DNA of 26,683 nt from Bordetella parapertussis (GCA_945882755.1 CAMCWS010000019.1:1-26683); one strand, 5' to 3'; counted from the stretch's first letter, positions 16,254-23,489 are shown. Numbers and translations are program-made. Notes: generated by a model from the sequence alone, not told the origin.

Positions 16254-16637
16254 TCACTCCCCTTTTATGGCTTTGCGAAGACCGCTGATGCGGTTTTCCA
16301 AGAAGCTCAAAGTGGTTTGGTAGTCGGCTGCAGCCTTACCAAAATTGGCCTGCTCAACGTTGATCTCAACGGTATTGCCGTCAAAAGAGCTGTTGAAAGG
16401 AACGCGGTAGCGCATACCGTTGTCGGGCTGCTCTTCAAGCGCCGCGAAATGCTTTTCATGGGTGGCGGAGATGTACTCACGCTGGGTTTCTTTGAGCATG
16501 GCTTTGAAGTCCAGCTCTTCCGCTTTGTAATTGGGTGTGTCCGCGTTGGCGATATTGCGCGCCAAGACTTCCATGCGTTGGCTGCGAACACCCAAAGCAC
16601 GCTCGTGGATGCCAAATGCGTTGTTTAATAAATCCAT
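16254..16637 (-). CDS. flgB: Flagellar proximal rod protein FlgB
   Basis: FlgB is the proximal rod subunit at the base of the axial structure and the first gene of the long flg operon. The product is 127 aa and has typical motifs: AFGIHERALGVRSQRMEVLA, RNIANADTPNYKAEELDFK, and a C-terminal helix (FGKAAADYQTTLSFLENRIS). Two ATG codons lie side by side at 16640 and 16637. The ribosome binding site AAGGAGG leaves only 2 nt before the first but 5 nt before the second, so 16637 is preferred. A consensus sigma-54 promoter lies about 77 bp upstream. Confidence 0.95.
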   Translation of the reverse strand: MDLLNNAFGIHERALGVRSQRMEVLARNIANADTPNYKAEELDFKAMLKETQREYISATHEKHFAALEEQPDNGMRYRVPFNSSFDGNTVEINVEQANFGKAAADYQTTLSFLENRISGLRKAIKGE

Positions 16638-16713
16638 CATCCCCTCCTTGCCTTGTTGAATTCGCCGTTTTCACGACGCCTGGGTTGAAAAACACAAAAA
16701 CTCAGACTGATCA

Positions 16714-16729
16714 TGCAAGTTATGTGCCA
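16714..16729 (-). promoter_or_regulatory. Sigma-54 promoter of the flgBCDEFGHIJKL operon
   Basis: On the minus strand the site reads TGGCAC, 5 nt, TTGCA. This is a full match to the sigma-54 (RpoN) consensus, with GG and GC ten bases apart. Transcription would start near 16703, about 65 nt before flgB. It is the only promoter I find before the eleven-gene flg operon. The FleQ-like activator at 23623-24738 is the obvious candidate to act here. Confidence 0.88.
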
Positions 16730-16800
16730 TGCCAAGCTGAGTACTTACCGTTGCGCTTTTCCTATCAGCAGCGGCAACACCTGTCCAAAACGCCGACAAG

Positions 16801-16818
16801 GCGGCAAAGCTTTGCCGC
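16801..16818 (-). terminator. Palindrome directly after the LysM-hydrolase gene
   Basis: An 18 bp perfect palindrome, GCGGCAAAG followed by CTTTGCCGC, begins one base beyond the stop codon of the lysozyme-like gene. It could terminate that transcript and insulate the flgB promoter. No clear T run follows on either strand, so it may only stabilise the RNA end. Confidence 0.35.
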
Positions 16819-16819
16819 T

Positions 16820-18022
16820 TCATCGCAAATAATCCTGATTTAAATAAGCGCCAACCCGCAGCACCTGCGCACGCTGCTCGTTGTTGACCACTTGCACCGG
16901 CGGGCTGCTGCGGGTGAGGGTTTGCGCCAGCTTTTGGGCCTGCGCTTTGGCAGCCTCATACAAACCAAGACGCTCATTGGCGTGCTGGTGCAAGCCTTGG
17001 ACAATCGAGTTGCGGGTAATAAAGGTACTGGGGTCACGGTTGACATACAGCTTTTTCGCTTGTGTGCCTGCAATGTTCAGGTCGGCGTTGGGCGCTTTTT
17101 CGCGTCGGGCAGCTGGCGTGAGCACTGTTAAGTACAAATCATCCAAATTGGTTGGGCCCATGGATTTGAGGCCGTTTTGGTCAAAGTACTTCTCCACCAT
17201 ATTTAATTGCTGCAACACACTGTGGTTCAAAATCGCCTTGGGATTGTTGGCAAAACCGGCGGTGGCGGCACCTCGGTCAGGTCCATCACAGAACTGAATG
17301 ATGCCGTGACAACGGTTGTTGGTGGCCTTGGGGTTCATGCCATCGCTCTCCATCAGGGTCAAGCGGGCAAAGTCGTCTGGCGCAAATTGGTAGTGACGCG
17401 CCATGCCTAATATCTTTTGGTAAACCTGCTGCTTTTCTTCAGCGGGGATAAAGCCTTTCTCGACCGCGCGGTCCAAGGTTTTTTGCAAAATTGGGTTCTG
17501 CCCTGGCAATACAGGAAAGTTAGTGCTTGCCTGCAAGCGCTTGCTATGCAAAGCCTGCTGGGTCGACAGATTGGGCGTAGCCTGTTGGGGCTGGGTCAAC
17601 ACACTCAGGTTCAAACGCTGGCCTGGGTAAATACGGTCAGGGTTGCTGATGCCGTTGGCCCGGGCTACGTCCTGAGACAGCCGCAAAGCCTCGCTGTTGC
17701 TAACAGGTCGGCCCAGTTCAGCCAAATGGTTTTTGACGATGCTGCTCAAGGTGTCACCGTCTTGAACCGCCATGCTTTTGACCTGCGGGTTCAAAATGGT
17801 CGAGGAATTGACACCCGACCTTTGTTGTAATTGTGACAAGGTTTGCGCAAAACCTACCCTGCCCGGCAAGGCCAAGCTGGTGCTGCGCGCAGAAGTGTTA
17901 GCGTCATTTGGATTGACAAACGTTGTTCTAACGAGTGCTTTGGGATCAACATTGAAGTTCATTTTGCGTTCGACTCTGGGTTGAAACTCGGCTGGCATCA
18001 AATTTGCATCGGGTGTAGGCAT
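16820..18022 (-). CDS. LysM plus lysozyme-like (transglycosylase-type) protein, probable flagellar peptidoglycan hydrolase
   Basis: The 400 aa product has a LysM-type domain at about residues 84-141 (VQDGDTLSSIVKN, then ANGISNPDRIYPGQRLNL). A lysozyme-like domain spans about 180-310. There, ESDGMNPKATNN followed by HGIIQF matches the catalytic glutamate and GLMQ-like motif of lytic transglycosylases and phage lysozymes; E225 is the likely catalytic residue. I see no signal peptide, so export by the flagellar apparatus, as for FlgJ, is plausible. Linkers are Gln/Asn-rich. Its location between flgB and flgA, its own sigma-54 promoter (18065-18080) and the hydrolase-less FlgJ together suggest that it opens the peptidoglycan for the rod. 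The start is uncertain: ATG at 18022 fits the promoter, but ATG at 17962 is possible. Confidence 0.75.
   Translation of the reverse strand: MPTPDANLMPAEFQPRVERKMNFNVDPKALVRTTFVNPNDANTSARSTSLALPGRVGFAQTLSQLQQRSGVNSSTILNPQVKSMAVQDGDTLSSIVKNHLAELGRPVSNSEALRLSQDVARANGISNPDRIYPGQRLNLSVLTQPQQATPNLSTQQALHSKRLQASTNFPVLPGQNPILQKTLDRAVEKGFIPAEEKQQVYQKILGMARHYQFAPDDFARLTLMESDGMNPKATNNRCHGIIQFCDGPDRGAATAGFANNPKAILNHSVLQQLNMVEKYFDQNGLKSMGPTNLDDLYLTVLTPAARREKAPNADLNIAGTQAKKLYVNRDPSTFITRNSIVQGLHQHANERLGLYEAAKAQAQKLAQTLTRSSPPVQVVNNEQRAQVLRVGAYLNQDYLR
17993..18008 (+). promoter_or_regulatory. Sigma-54 promoter of flgA
   Basis: TGGCAT, 5 nt, TTGCA matches the sigma-54 consensus with one change in the -24 element. 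Transcription would start near 18019, about 50 nt before the flgA ATG. The site lies within the first codons of the divergent hydrolase gene. Confidence 0.75.
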
Positions 18023-18064
18023 GACGCTAAAACGTCAAAACTTTCACACCCTTGGAGACCATCT

Positions 18065-18080
18065 TGCAAATGCTGTGCCG
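18065..18080 (-). promoter_or_regulatory. Sigma-54 promoter of the LysM-hydrolase gene
   Basis: On the minus strand the site reads CGGCAC, 5 nt, TTGCA, with one change from consensus in the -24 element. Transcription would start near 18054, about 31 nt before the ATG at 18022. The site covers the flgA start codon. Together with the plus-strand site at 17993-18008 it makes a pair of interlocked promoters. Confidence 0.72.
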
Positions 18081-18840
18081 AACCTTTCAGACAGTACCCA
18101 AACCGGCTCGTAGCGCCTTGGCGCTGCTAGCTGTGCTCTTGGGCAGCGTGGTGTCTTTGACCCAAGCCCAAAACACACCTGCACCTGCCACCGCATGGCC
18201 GGCTGTGGAGTCAGGCGCCAAACAATTCGTGGTGGACAGCCAAAAAATCGATCCCAGCTTGGTCAGCATCCTGCCCATGGACAGCCGCATCAACATCAAG
18301 GCCTGCACCCAAGACATCGTGTTTGACCAGCCTTATGGCAACAAACAAAGCGTCAGAGCCCGTTGCGCCCAGCCTTTGTGGCAACACTTTGTGATGGTTC
18401 AGGTGAAAAACACCTTGGGCAACCAAATCAACCAAGCCAACAACAATGGCCAAGTCAGTCGCACGGTCTGGGTCAGCACACAGACCTTAAAGCGCGGTAC
18501 CACCTTGCAAGCTGGCATGTTCAAACAAGCCAATCTGCCGGTTCCCGCTTATGAAACCCGTTTCGTGGGTGACGAGCGCGAAATGCTCAATATGGAGTTG
18601 CTGCGCGACTTGCCAGCCAATACCCCTTTGCGTCAACAAGACCTGAAGTCCTCCACCATGGTCAAGCGCGGTCAGCAAGTGCTGGTAGCCGTTGGTGAAG
18701 GCAAAGGTTTTTTGATCACGGTTAGGGCTGAAGCCCAGCAAGACGGTACCTTGGGCGACCAAATTCGCTTGAAAAACCCCGAGTCAGGTCGATCATTGTC
18801 AGCGGTAGTCACCGGCATGAACACGGCACGCGGCTTGTAA
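18070..18840 (+). CDS. flgA: P-ring assembly chaperone FlgA
   Basis: FlgA is a periplasmic chaperone that helps FlgI form the P ring. From ATG at 18070 the product is 256 aa. A Sec signal peptide covers about residues 1-28, with the core ALALLAVLLGSVVSLTQA. The conserved FlgA/SAF region follows, including RTVWVSTQTLKRGTTLQAGM, then LLRDLPANTPLRQQDLKSS and MVKRGQQVLVAVGEGKGFLI. The C-terminus (SGRSLSAVVTGMNTARGL) is typical. TTG at 18052 would lengthen the polar N-terminus by six residues and is less likely. GGAG lies 12 nt before the ATG, a loose spacing. It is divergent from the hydrolase gene and followed by flgM. Confidence 0.93.
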   Translation: MLCRTFQTVPKPARSALALLAVLLGSVVSLTQAQNTPAPATAWPAVESGAKQFVVDSQKIDPSLVSILPMDSRINIKACTQDIVFDQPYGNKQSVRARCAQPLWQHFVMVQVKNTLGNQINQANNNGQVSRTVWVSTQTLKRGTTLQAGMFKQANLPVPAYETRFVGDEREMLNMELLRDLPANTPLRQQDLKSSTMVKRGQQVLVAVGEGKGFLITVRAEAQQDGTLGDQIRLKNPESGRSLSAVVTGMNTARGL

Positions 18841-18893
18841 TGAGTACGAAATGTTTCTTTTCAACTTTGTCCGCTTTTTTTACTTCGTTGGTC

Positions 18894-18920
18894 TCAAGTC
18901 TCAAGATTTGGGGTCGATAC
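18894..18920 (+). promoter_or_regulatory. Sigma-28 promoter of flgM-flgN
   Basis: TCAA (18894-18897) and GTCGATAC (18913-18920) are spaced by exactly 15 nt. The start would be near 18927, about 45 nt before flgM. Sigma-28 control of its own anti-sigma factor FlgM is well established in enterobacteria. Confidence 0.75.
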
Positions 18921-18971
18921 TGCCAATGTGAAGTTTTATATAAACTCCACTCTCATTCATAAGGAATCATC

Positions 18972-19283
18972 ATGTCTGACCCTGTTTCCAACAACGCCAG
19001 AATTGCCAACCAAGCTGCATCGCGTGCAACCTTGGAAAAATTGGATAACAAGTCCAAAGCTGTCAAAAATGCACCTTCTCCTGAAGCCAAGGCTGCACCC
19101 GCACCCGCGCCTCAAAATGCGGACACGGTCAACCTGAGCAATGTCAACCAACGCGCCAAAGATGCGCCCGACTTTGACCGAGCCAAAGTTGAAGCCATCA
19201 AAACCGCTTTGCGTGAAGGCAGCTACCCGATCAACCCACGTCGCATTGCTGAAAACTTTGTTGCGTTGGAAAAAATGATCTGA
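18972..19283 (+). CDS. flgM: Anti-sigma-28 factor FlgM
   Basis: FlgM binds sigma-28 (FliA) in the cytoplasm until the hook-basal body is complete. It is then exported, releasing late gene expression. The 103 aa product has a disordered Ala/Pro/Lys-rich middle (PEAKAAPAPAPQNADTVNLS). The conserved C-terminal sigma-binding segment at about residues 67-102 includes FDRAKVEAIKTALREGSYPI and NPRRIAENFVALEKMI. The ATG has AAGGA 7 nt upstream. A sigma-28 promoter lies in front, forming the expected feedback loop. Confidence 0.95.
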   Translation: MSDPVSNNARIANQAASRATLEKLDNKSKAVKNAPSPEAKAAPAPAPQNADTVNLSNVNQRAKDAPDFDRAKVEAIKTALREGSYPINPRRIAENFVALEKMI

Positions 19284-19302
19284 TCGCCCCAAGGACTCTG
19301 TC

Positions 19303-19725
19303 ATGAATGCACAAGCTTCTATCGAAGAACCCCAAGCCGTGTCTTACGCCGATGTGCAGTTAGACCGCTTGGTCGATTTGCTCGACGAGGAATTCAATGC
19401 CCTCAAAGAGCAAGACTTGGACGCATTTGAAGAACTGTTGAATGAAAAAAACCATATCCTGGCCGATCTCACGCAACTCACTGGCATTCGCCAACCTGAG
19501 GATGCGGATCGCTTAGGCCCTGAGTGGGCACCGTTTCGCACCCGCATGGTCACCTGCCGCGATATGCACCGACGCAATGAAATTTTGATTTTGCGCAAAC
19601 TCGACGCTATCCGTGGCGCTTTGGAAAGCTTGAATGTGAACGACCCCACCAGCCCCGTGGAGGTCTATGACCGCTTAGGTCAAATCAAACGCTTGCGCCG
19701 TATGCGCGGCTACAGCGAAGCTTAA
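19303..19725 (+). CDS. flgN: Type III export chaperone FlgN
   Basis: FlgN is the cytoplasmic chaperone for FlgK and FlgL. The 140 aa product is almost all helical and acidic, with the FlgN-type N-terminus LDRLVDLLDEEFNALKEQDL, a central RKLDAIRGALESLN helix and a basic end (LGQIKRLRRMRGYSEA). AAGGA lies 7 nt before the ATG. It follows flgM by 19 nt, the standard flgM-flgN pair. Its stop codon overlaps that of the convergent FlhB-like gene in the palindrome TTAA (19722-19725). Confidence 0.92.
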   Translation: MNAQASIEEPQAVSYADVQLDRLVDLLDEEFNALKEQDLDAFEELLNEKNHILADLTQLTGIRQPEDADRLGPEWAPFRTRMVTCRDMHRRNEILILRKLDAIRGALESLNVNDPTSPVEVYDRLGQIKRLRRMRGYSEA

Positions 19726-20030
19726 TCAGCCTTCGCCGCCTGATCTGTTTCAGGCTTGTCCTTGGCCTCGTCGCCAGGCTGCATCCCCTTTAGCCAATAC
19801 ACCCACGACAAAATCACCGCCACAGCGGTGTACATGTCTTGCGTGATTTCTTCCCCCACATCGAGACGGCTGAGCAGCGCCAGCAACTGCGGATCTTCGG
19901 CCACGTAAATGCCTTGACGCTTGGCCTCGGTGATGATGCGCAGCGCCAAATCTTCTTGGCCCTTGGCCACCACGCGGGGAGTTTTTTGTTTGCCGTATTC
20001 AAGGGCAACCGCTTCCAAGGGTGCTTTCAT
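19722..20030 (-). CDS. FlhB C-terminal-domain homologue (FhlB/FlhX type, EscU/YscU/HrcU family)
   Basis: The 102 aa product resembles only the cytoplasmic C-terminal fragment of FlhB, the export switch protein. EYGKQKTPRVVAKGQEDLAL, then RIITEAKRQGIYVAEDPQLL, aligns by eye with the segment that follows the NPTH autocleavage site in FlhB. The protein begins where that site would be (MKAPLEAVALEY), so NPTH itself and the four membrane helices are missing. It therefore corresponds to the freed FlhB-CC fragment as a stand-alone gene. The C-terminus is a charged tail. Small FlhB-like proteins of this kind (FhlB, FlhX, Bacillus YlqH) are known, and some can substitute for the FlhB tail. It lies 4 nt after the FliK-like gene, so the two are probably co-translated. 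Confidence 0.85.
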   Translation of the reverse strand: MKAPLEAVALEYGKQKTPRVVAKGQEDLALRIITEAKRQGIYVAEDPQLLALLSRLDVGEEITQDMYTAVAVILSWVYWLKGMQPGDEAKDKPETDQAAKAD

Positions 20031-20034
20031 GGTC

Positions 20035-21171
20035 TTAAGCCCTTAAATCGATGACCGAGCCACGGGTACCCGAGGACTCGCTCACCCGCGCCAGTGGACG
20101 CGGGGCGTTGAAGATTTGAAACGACTGCAACTGCAGCCCAGCCGAGCCCAGCTCCAGACCCAGCTCGCCGGAGCGCTCTTTCGCCAAATGCGCAACGTCA
20201 CCGCGCAGCGCCCACATCACCAAATCCACATCGCTGCCTTTGGAGATTTGGGTGTTCAACCACACCTCGCCCAGCACCCGACTGCGCGAATGGATGTCCA
20301 CACTCAAAGGCGGCTCTTCTTGGCCTTTTTTGCGCGGCGGGCGTTGGAAATGCAAATCCACCGGATCCGCATCGACAAATGGCAAGATGACATGCAAGGA
20401 GAGTTCGCCTTGCTGCATTTTTTGTGCGCTCTGGGCTTGAGCGGCCTCAAATTCTGAGGCGGCATCTTCCACTTGGCGCAACACTTCCTTGTTTGCGCCC
20501 TCTTCGCTCAGCAAGCTCAATAAGGTTTTCAACAAAGTCTTGGGGTCGTCCGCCGCCTCTTGGCCTTGCAACAAGATGTTTTCAATACTGCGGGCTTGAC
20601 CCATCACCGCTTTGCGCAACATGCTGGGGTTGATTTGCGCCATGGAACTGCGTTGCTGCAAGAGGCGTTGAAACCACGGTCCGATTTCGGCTTGGGTGCC
20701 CCAACTGCCTTGTGCCACATCGCTCAGCAACTTTGAAAACGTGGCAAAACCAGGCGGGTGCATCAGCAACATGCCCACGCGGTTGGACTGCGGTTCGGGT
20801 TGCGCCGCCTCTGCGGCCAGCGCCAAACCAGGGTTCAAGCCAAACAACTGGTTCACCGGTGTGGCTGTGGCGGGTGGGGCTTGGCCGTTGGGATAGGCTT
20901 GGATCAAAAAGCCCCAACCGCCGGGGTTGTGGCTGACACGCAAAAACGGCTTGTCGCCGTCTTTCAAAACCCAGCCATTGGGTAAATCGAAAAAGAAATC
21001 TTTTAACCAAAGCCGCACCCGCTGATCGCGGACTTCTGCGGTGGCTTGAACAATTTGTCCATCTCGCAGGCCCAGCTGCTGAGCAACCGGTGTTTGCACC
21101 CAGACCGTGCGGTTCTCAGCCTGGACAAGCCCAATCCGGCTGGCTGCACTGACGACATCGGGCCCAAGCAT
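20035..21171 (-). CDS. FliK-like protein with hook-length-control C-terminal domain
   Basis: The 378 aa product has a C-terminal region (about residues 250-355) like the Flg_hook domain of FliK. It includes SRVLGEVWLNTQISKGSDVD, LVMWALRGDVAHLAKERSGE and LGLELGSAGLQLQSFQIF. FliK uses this domain to switch FlhB from hook to filament export. The N-terminal region (about 1-90) has a compact pattern (VWVQTPVAQQLGLRDGQIVQ), and an Ala/Pro/Gln linker follows. There is no signal peptide. ATG at 21171 is preferred to the TTG just before it. A FliK in its usual place near fliF-J is not excluded, so this may be a second FliK-type protein. Its pairing with an FlhB-tail protein resembles Bacillus ylqG-ylqH. 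Confidence 0.75.
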   Translation of the reverse strand: MLGPDVVSAASRIGLVQAENRTVWVQTPVAQQLGLRDGQIVQATAEVRDQRVRLWLKDFFFDLPNGWVLKDGDKPFLRVSHNPGGWGFLIQAYPNGQAPPATATPVNQLFGLNPGLALAAEAAQPEPQSNRVGMLLMHPPGFATFSKLLSDVAQGSWGTQAEIGPWFQRLLQQRSSMAQINPSMLRKAVMGQARSIENILLQGQEAADDPKTLLKTLLSLLSEEGANKEVLRQVEDAASEFEAAQAQSAQKMQQGELSLHVILPFVDADPVDLHFQRPPRKKGQEEPPLSVDIHSRSRVLGEVWLNTQISKGSDVDLVMWALRGDVAHLAKERSGELGLELGSAGLQLQSFQIFNAPRPLARVSESSGTRGSVIDLRA

Positions 21172-21183
21172 CAAGGGAGCTTA

Positions 21184-21822
21184 TCAGGGGTAACGCACCC
21201 AGTTGCGTTTGTTGGGTTCTACCAGCGCTTGGAAGTTACCGCCTTGGTGTGCCGCCGCACCACCCACGGGTGCAGGCAAGGGGTTGGCTGGCGGGCTGTT
21301 GGGTTCCACATTGGCTTTAGAAACTGCACTTGGCATGAGTTTTTGAATCAACTCGGCTTGGTCAGCCAAGTTCAGCACGGTGCCAGGCTGCAGCTTTTTG
21401 GTGTTGACTTTGGTGAAGGCCTTGGGGTTGTTCACCACCACCCAGTCACGCAGCACATCGGCTTTGAGGGGGCTGTTGCCATAGTATTTTTTAACCAATT
21501 TCTCTAAGGTGTCACCGGCCACCACGGTATGGGTTTTCCAAACGGGGGCGACCATGTCCTCAGGCAACGGCTTGCCCACCGGTGCAGCAGGTTTGACCAC
21601 CGCAGATGTCGCGGCTGGCACAGGGTCTTGGGCGATATCGGCCTTGACCAATTTGATGGACTTGGACATGGGCTTTTTTGCAGGCGTGACTTCTGCGGGC
21701 ATGAACTCTTTGGGCAACTCCAAAGGCGCTTGGCGTGGCGCCTCTACAGCCCAGACCGAAGACATCAGGGCACAAGAGAGTGCCAAAGGCATGGCAAAGT
21801 TTCGGGGGCAGGCGTACAACAT
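21184..21822 (-). CDS. Exported LysM-domain protein of the flgP-flgT unit, function unknown
   Basis: The 212 aa product has a signal peptide (FAMPLALSCALMSSVWA, cleavage near residue 25) and a Lys/Pro-rich linker. One LysM-like domain lies at about residues 97-155 (HTVVAGDTLEKLVKKYYGNS, then VNTKKLQPGTVLNLAD), of the type seen at the N-terminus of FimV. A Pro/Asn/Gln-rich tail follows. It is probably periplasmic and binds peptidoglycan. ATG at 21822 is preferred, with AGGAG 9 nt upstream; an in-frame TTG at 21828 is too close to it. It lies between flgT-like and FliK-like genes in a sigma-28-driven unit, which suggests a flagellar role such as anchoring the H ring. I do not recognise a named family for the whole protein. 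Confidence 0.72.
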   Translation of the reverse strand: MLYACPRNFAMPLALSCALMSSVWAVEAPRQAPLELPKEFMPAEVTPAKKPMSKSIKLVKADIAQDPVPAATSAVVKPAAPVGKPLPEDMVAPVWKTHTVVAGDTLEKLVKKYYGNSPLKADVLRDWVVVNNPKAFTKVNTKKLQPGTVLNLADQAELIQKLMPSAVSKANVEPNSPPANPLPAPVGGAAAHQGGNFQALVEPNKRNWVRYP

Positions 21823-21841
21823 GGTCAATCACTCCTGAGAT

Positions 21842-22915
21842 TCAAGGCGTATGCGGAATGGCTACCCATTGCGCATTCGCGGGAAATTTGGTTCCTGCGG
21901 TGAACTTAAGCTCCGCATAATAATCGCTCACAGCCACCACCTCAGCCATGGTAATACGCTCCAAGGCACGGGGTTCTAAGGCACGAAGCGGCAATTTCAG
22001 GCGATCGGCCAACACCATTTGGCTGCCCACGCGGATGCCACTGGCGGCACCACCGGCGATGCGAACGCTGCCCGAATTGAACTTCAACACCTGAAACTGT
22101 GGCACTTTGCAAGACAGCACTTTTTCCATGCCCACTTGAAGACTTTGGATGCTTGCCTGAACTTGCGCAACCACGGTGGGTGACAAAGGCTTGGATTCGA
22201 TACCCACGGTACGCGGCACATCGATGCTGATTTGTTGCGAACCACGAAAAGCCGGGTCTTGCCCAGCGCCGCGACCAATGAGCTCCCAGCTCACGTCGTA
22301 CACATTGGCGCCGGGGAAAGAGTCACTGCTGGCCGACACATTCAGGCGCAACACCCACGGCACCAACTGCTCGCCCTGACCTACCAATAACTGCTCGTAG
22401 CCGTCTGCAGGCAATTTGCGCTCGCTGACACGCCAAGACTTGGCATGGTGAGAGGCAGCAAACACCTGTTGGCGAAATTGCTGACCGATCAACTGGGCTT
22501 CAAAGCGGCGACCCGCTGCCATGGAGGACCCATAGCGCAACTCCCAGTTGAGCTGATGCCAGACCGCGCCATCCGCAGCGGAAGAGACGCAACTGGGGGC
22601 CAAAGCGGTTTTGCCATCCAGCTGCATGCCTGTGGCTGTGGGCTGCTGGTCCATGTCGCGGCCATAGGCCAAGATACGCACACCGCGCACTTCCATGCCG
22701 GTGACAAAGCTGTTGCTTTCGCGCAGAGCGCCGTTGCCATCAACCCATTGGGTAGAGCGCACTTGGGTAGGGCCCTCAAGCGAGCGCTGAACCAGCGACT
22801 GGCGAATCGCCTCCAAACGCTCTTCAGCGGTCAGCGACTGCGCAGACACAGAGGTCATCAGGCTGCTGGCCAAAACCAGCGCTGTCACAGCAGAGCAAAC
22901 AAAACGAGCGCGCAT
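21842..22915 (-). CDS. flgT: FlgT-like flagellar assembly protein
   Basis: In Vibrio, FlgT is a periplasmic protein of the H ring around the P and L rings, needed for stable polar flagella and stator assembly. From ATG at 22915 the product is 357 aa, with a signal peptide (RFVCSAVTALVLASSLMTSVSA). The N-terminal part has the family-like segment NGALRESNSFVTGMEVRGVR. The C-terminal region (about 270-355) has FNSGSVRIAGGAASGIRVGS, then QMVLADRL, resembling the FlgT C-terminal domain. The middle part is diverged. AAAGG lies 9 nt upstream, and an in-frame TTG at 22924 is rejected. The flgP-like gene directly upstream supports the call, as the two are linked in Vibrio. Confidence 0.78.
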   Translation of the reverse strand: MRARFVCSAVTALVLASSLMTSVSAQSLTAEERLEAIRQSLVQRSLEGPTQVRSTQWVDGNGALRESNSFVTGMEVRGVRILAYGRDMDQQPTATGMQLDGKTALAPSCVSSAADGAVWHQLNWELRYGSSMAAGRRFEAQLIGQQFRQQVFAASHHAKSWRVSERKLPADGYEQLLVGQGEQLVPWVLRLNVSASSDSFPGANVYDVSWELIGRGAGQDPAFRGSQQISIDVPRTVGIESKPLSPTVVAQVQASIQSLQVGMEKVLSCKVPQFQVLKFNSGSVRIAGGAASGIRVGSQMVLADRLKLPLRALEPRALERITMAEVVAVSDYYAELKFTAGTKFPANAQWVAIPHTP

Positions 22916-22943
22916 ATCGATCAACCTTTAAGAGGTGTGGGGC

Positions 22944-23489
22944 TTAGCGGCGTGAAGCGATTTGTGTCAGGTACAGGGTACGCAAGTCTTGCACCGCATT
23001 GCGGTCCAGCGACAAGGTGGTCTCGTAGGTGTCGTCACCGATGGGCGTGATGCTCACCAAGTTAGCGCCATAAATCACGCCTTCCACGCGGGCGCGGAAG
23101 GTGTCATTCATCACCGTCATATCAGCCACGGTGGTGCTGGCGTCCATTTGTTGGCCATAGACCTGTTCGGTCAAAGCGCGGTAAGCGTCAAGCTTGGAAG
23201 CGCGAATCGCCAACAAGCGTTGCTGAGCAGGGTTTTTGTGGTTTTGGATGCTGATCACCGCATAGCCGGTGGCCACAAAGGTTTCGCGCTTTTCCATCAT
23301 CGGGGTGATCATGGAAACAGGTGAGGGCTCGGGCGCCACCGATGGCGCAACTTTAGGCGCTGTAGCAGCACCCGCGGGGGCAGCAACCGCGACCACTGGC
23401 GCCTGCACAGGGCCAGACAGGGTATGAATGGTTTCGCAAGCTGTCAGACCTGACAGTGCGGCAGCAGCGAGAGCAATTCGGTACATCAT
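22944..23489 (-). CDS. flgP: FlgP-like outer membrane lipoprotein (LPP20 family)
   Basis: FlgP proteins form outer-membrane-associated rings: part of the H ring in Vibrio and the basal disk in Campylobacter. From ATG at 23489 the product is 181 aa, with a lipoprotein signal (RIALAAAALSGLTAC). An Ala/Pro/Val-rich linker follows (about 30-60), then an LPP20-type domain at about 70-175. The domain includes RLLAIRASKLDAYRALTEQV and VNDTFRARVEGVIYGANLVS-like strands. A GAGGA site 7 nt upstream decides the start against a GTG at 23531. It is longer than Vibrio FlgP because of the linker. It is the first gene of the five-gene unit and sits directly behind a sigma-28 promoter. Confidence 0.8.
   Translation of the reverse strand: MMYRIALAAAALSGLTACETIHTLSGPVQAPVVAVAAPAGAATAPKVAPSVAPEPSPVSMITPMMEKRETFVATGYAVISIQNHKNPAQQRLLAIRASKLDAYRALTEQVYGQQMDASTTVADMTVMNDTFRARVEGVIYGANLVSITPIGDDTYETTLSLDRNAVQDLRTLYLTQIASRR

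Noticed and set aside
15756..16628. Open frame of 290 codons on the plus strand opposite flgC and flgB
   Set aside because: It is antisense to two complete, recognisable rod genes and its translation has His/Val-rich composition typical of a shadow frame.
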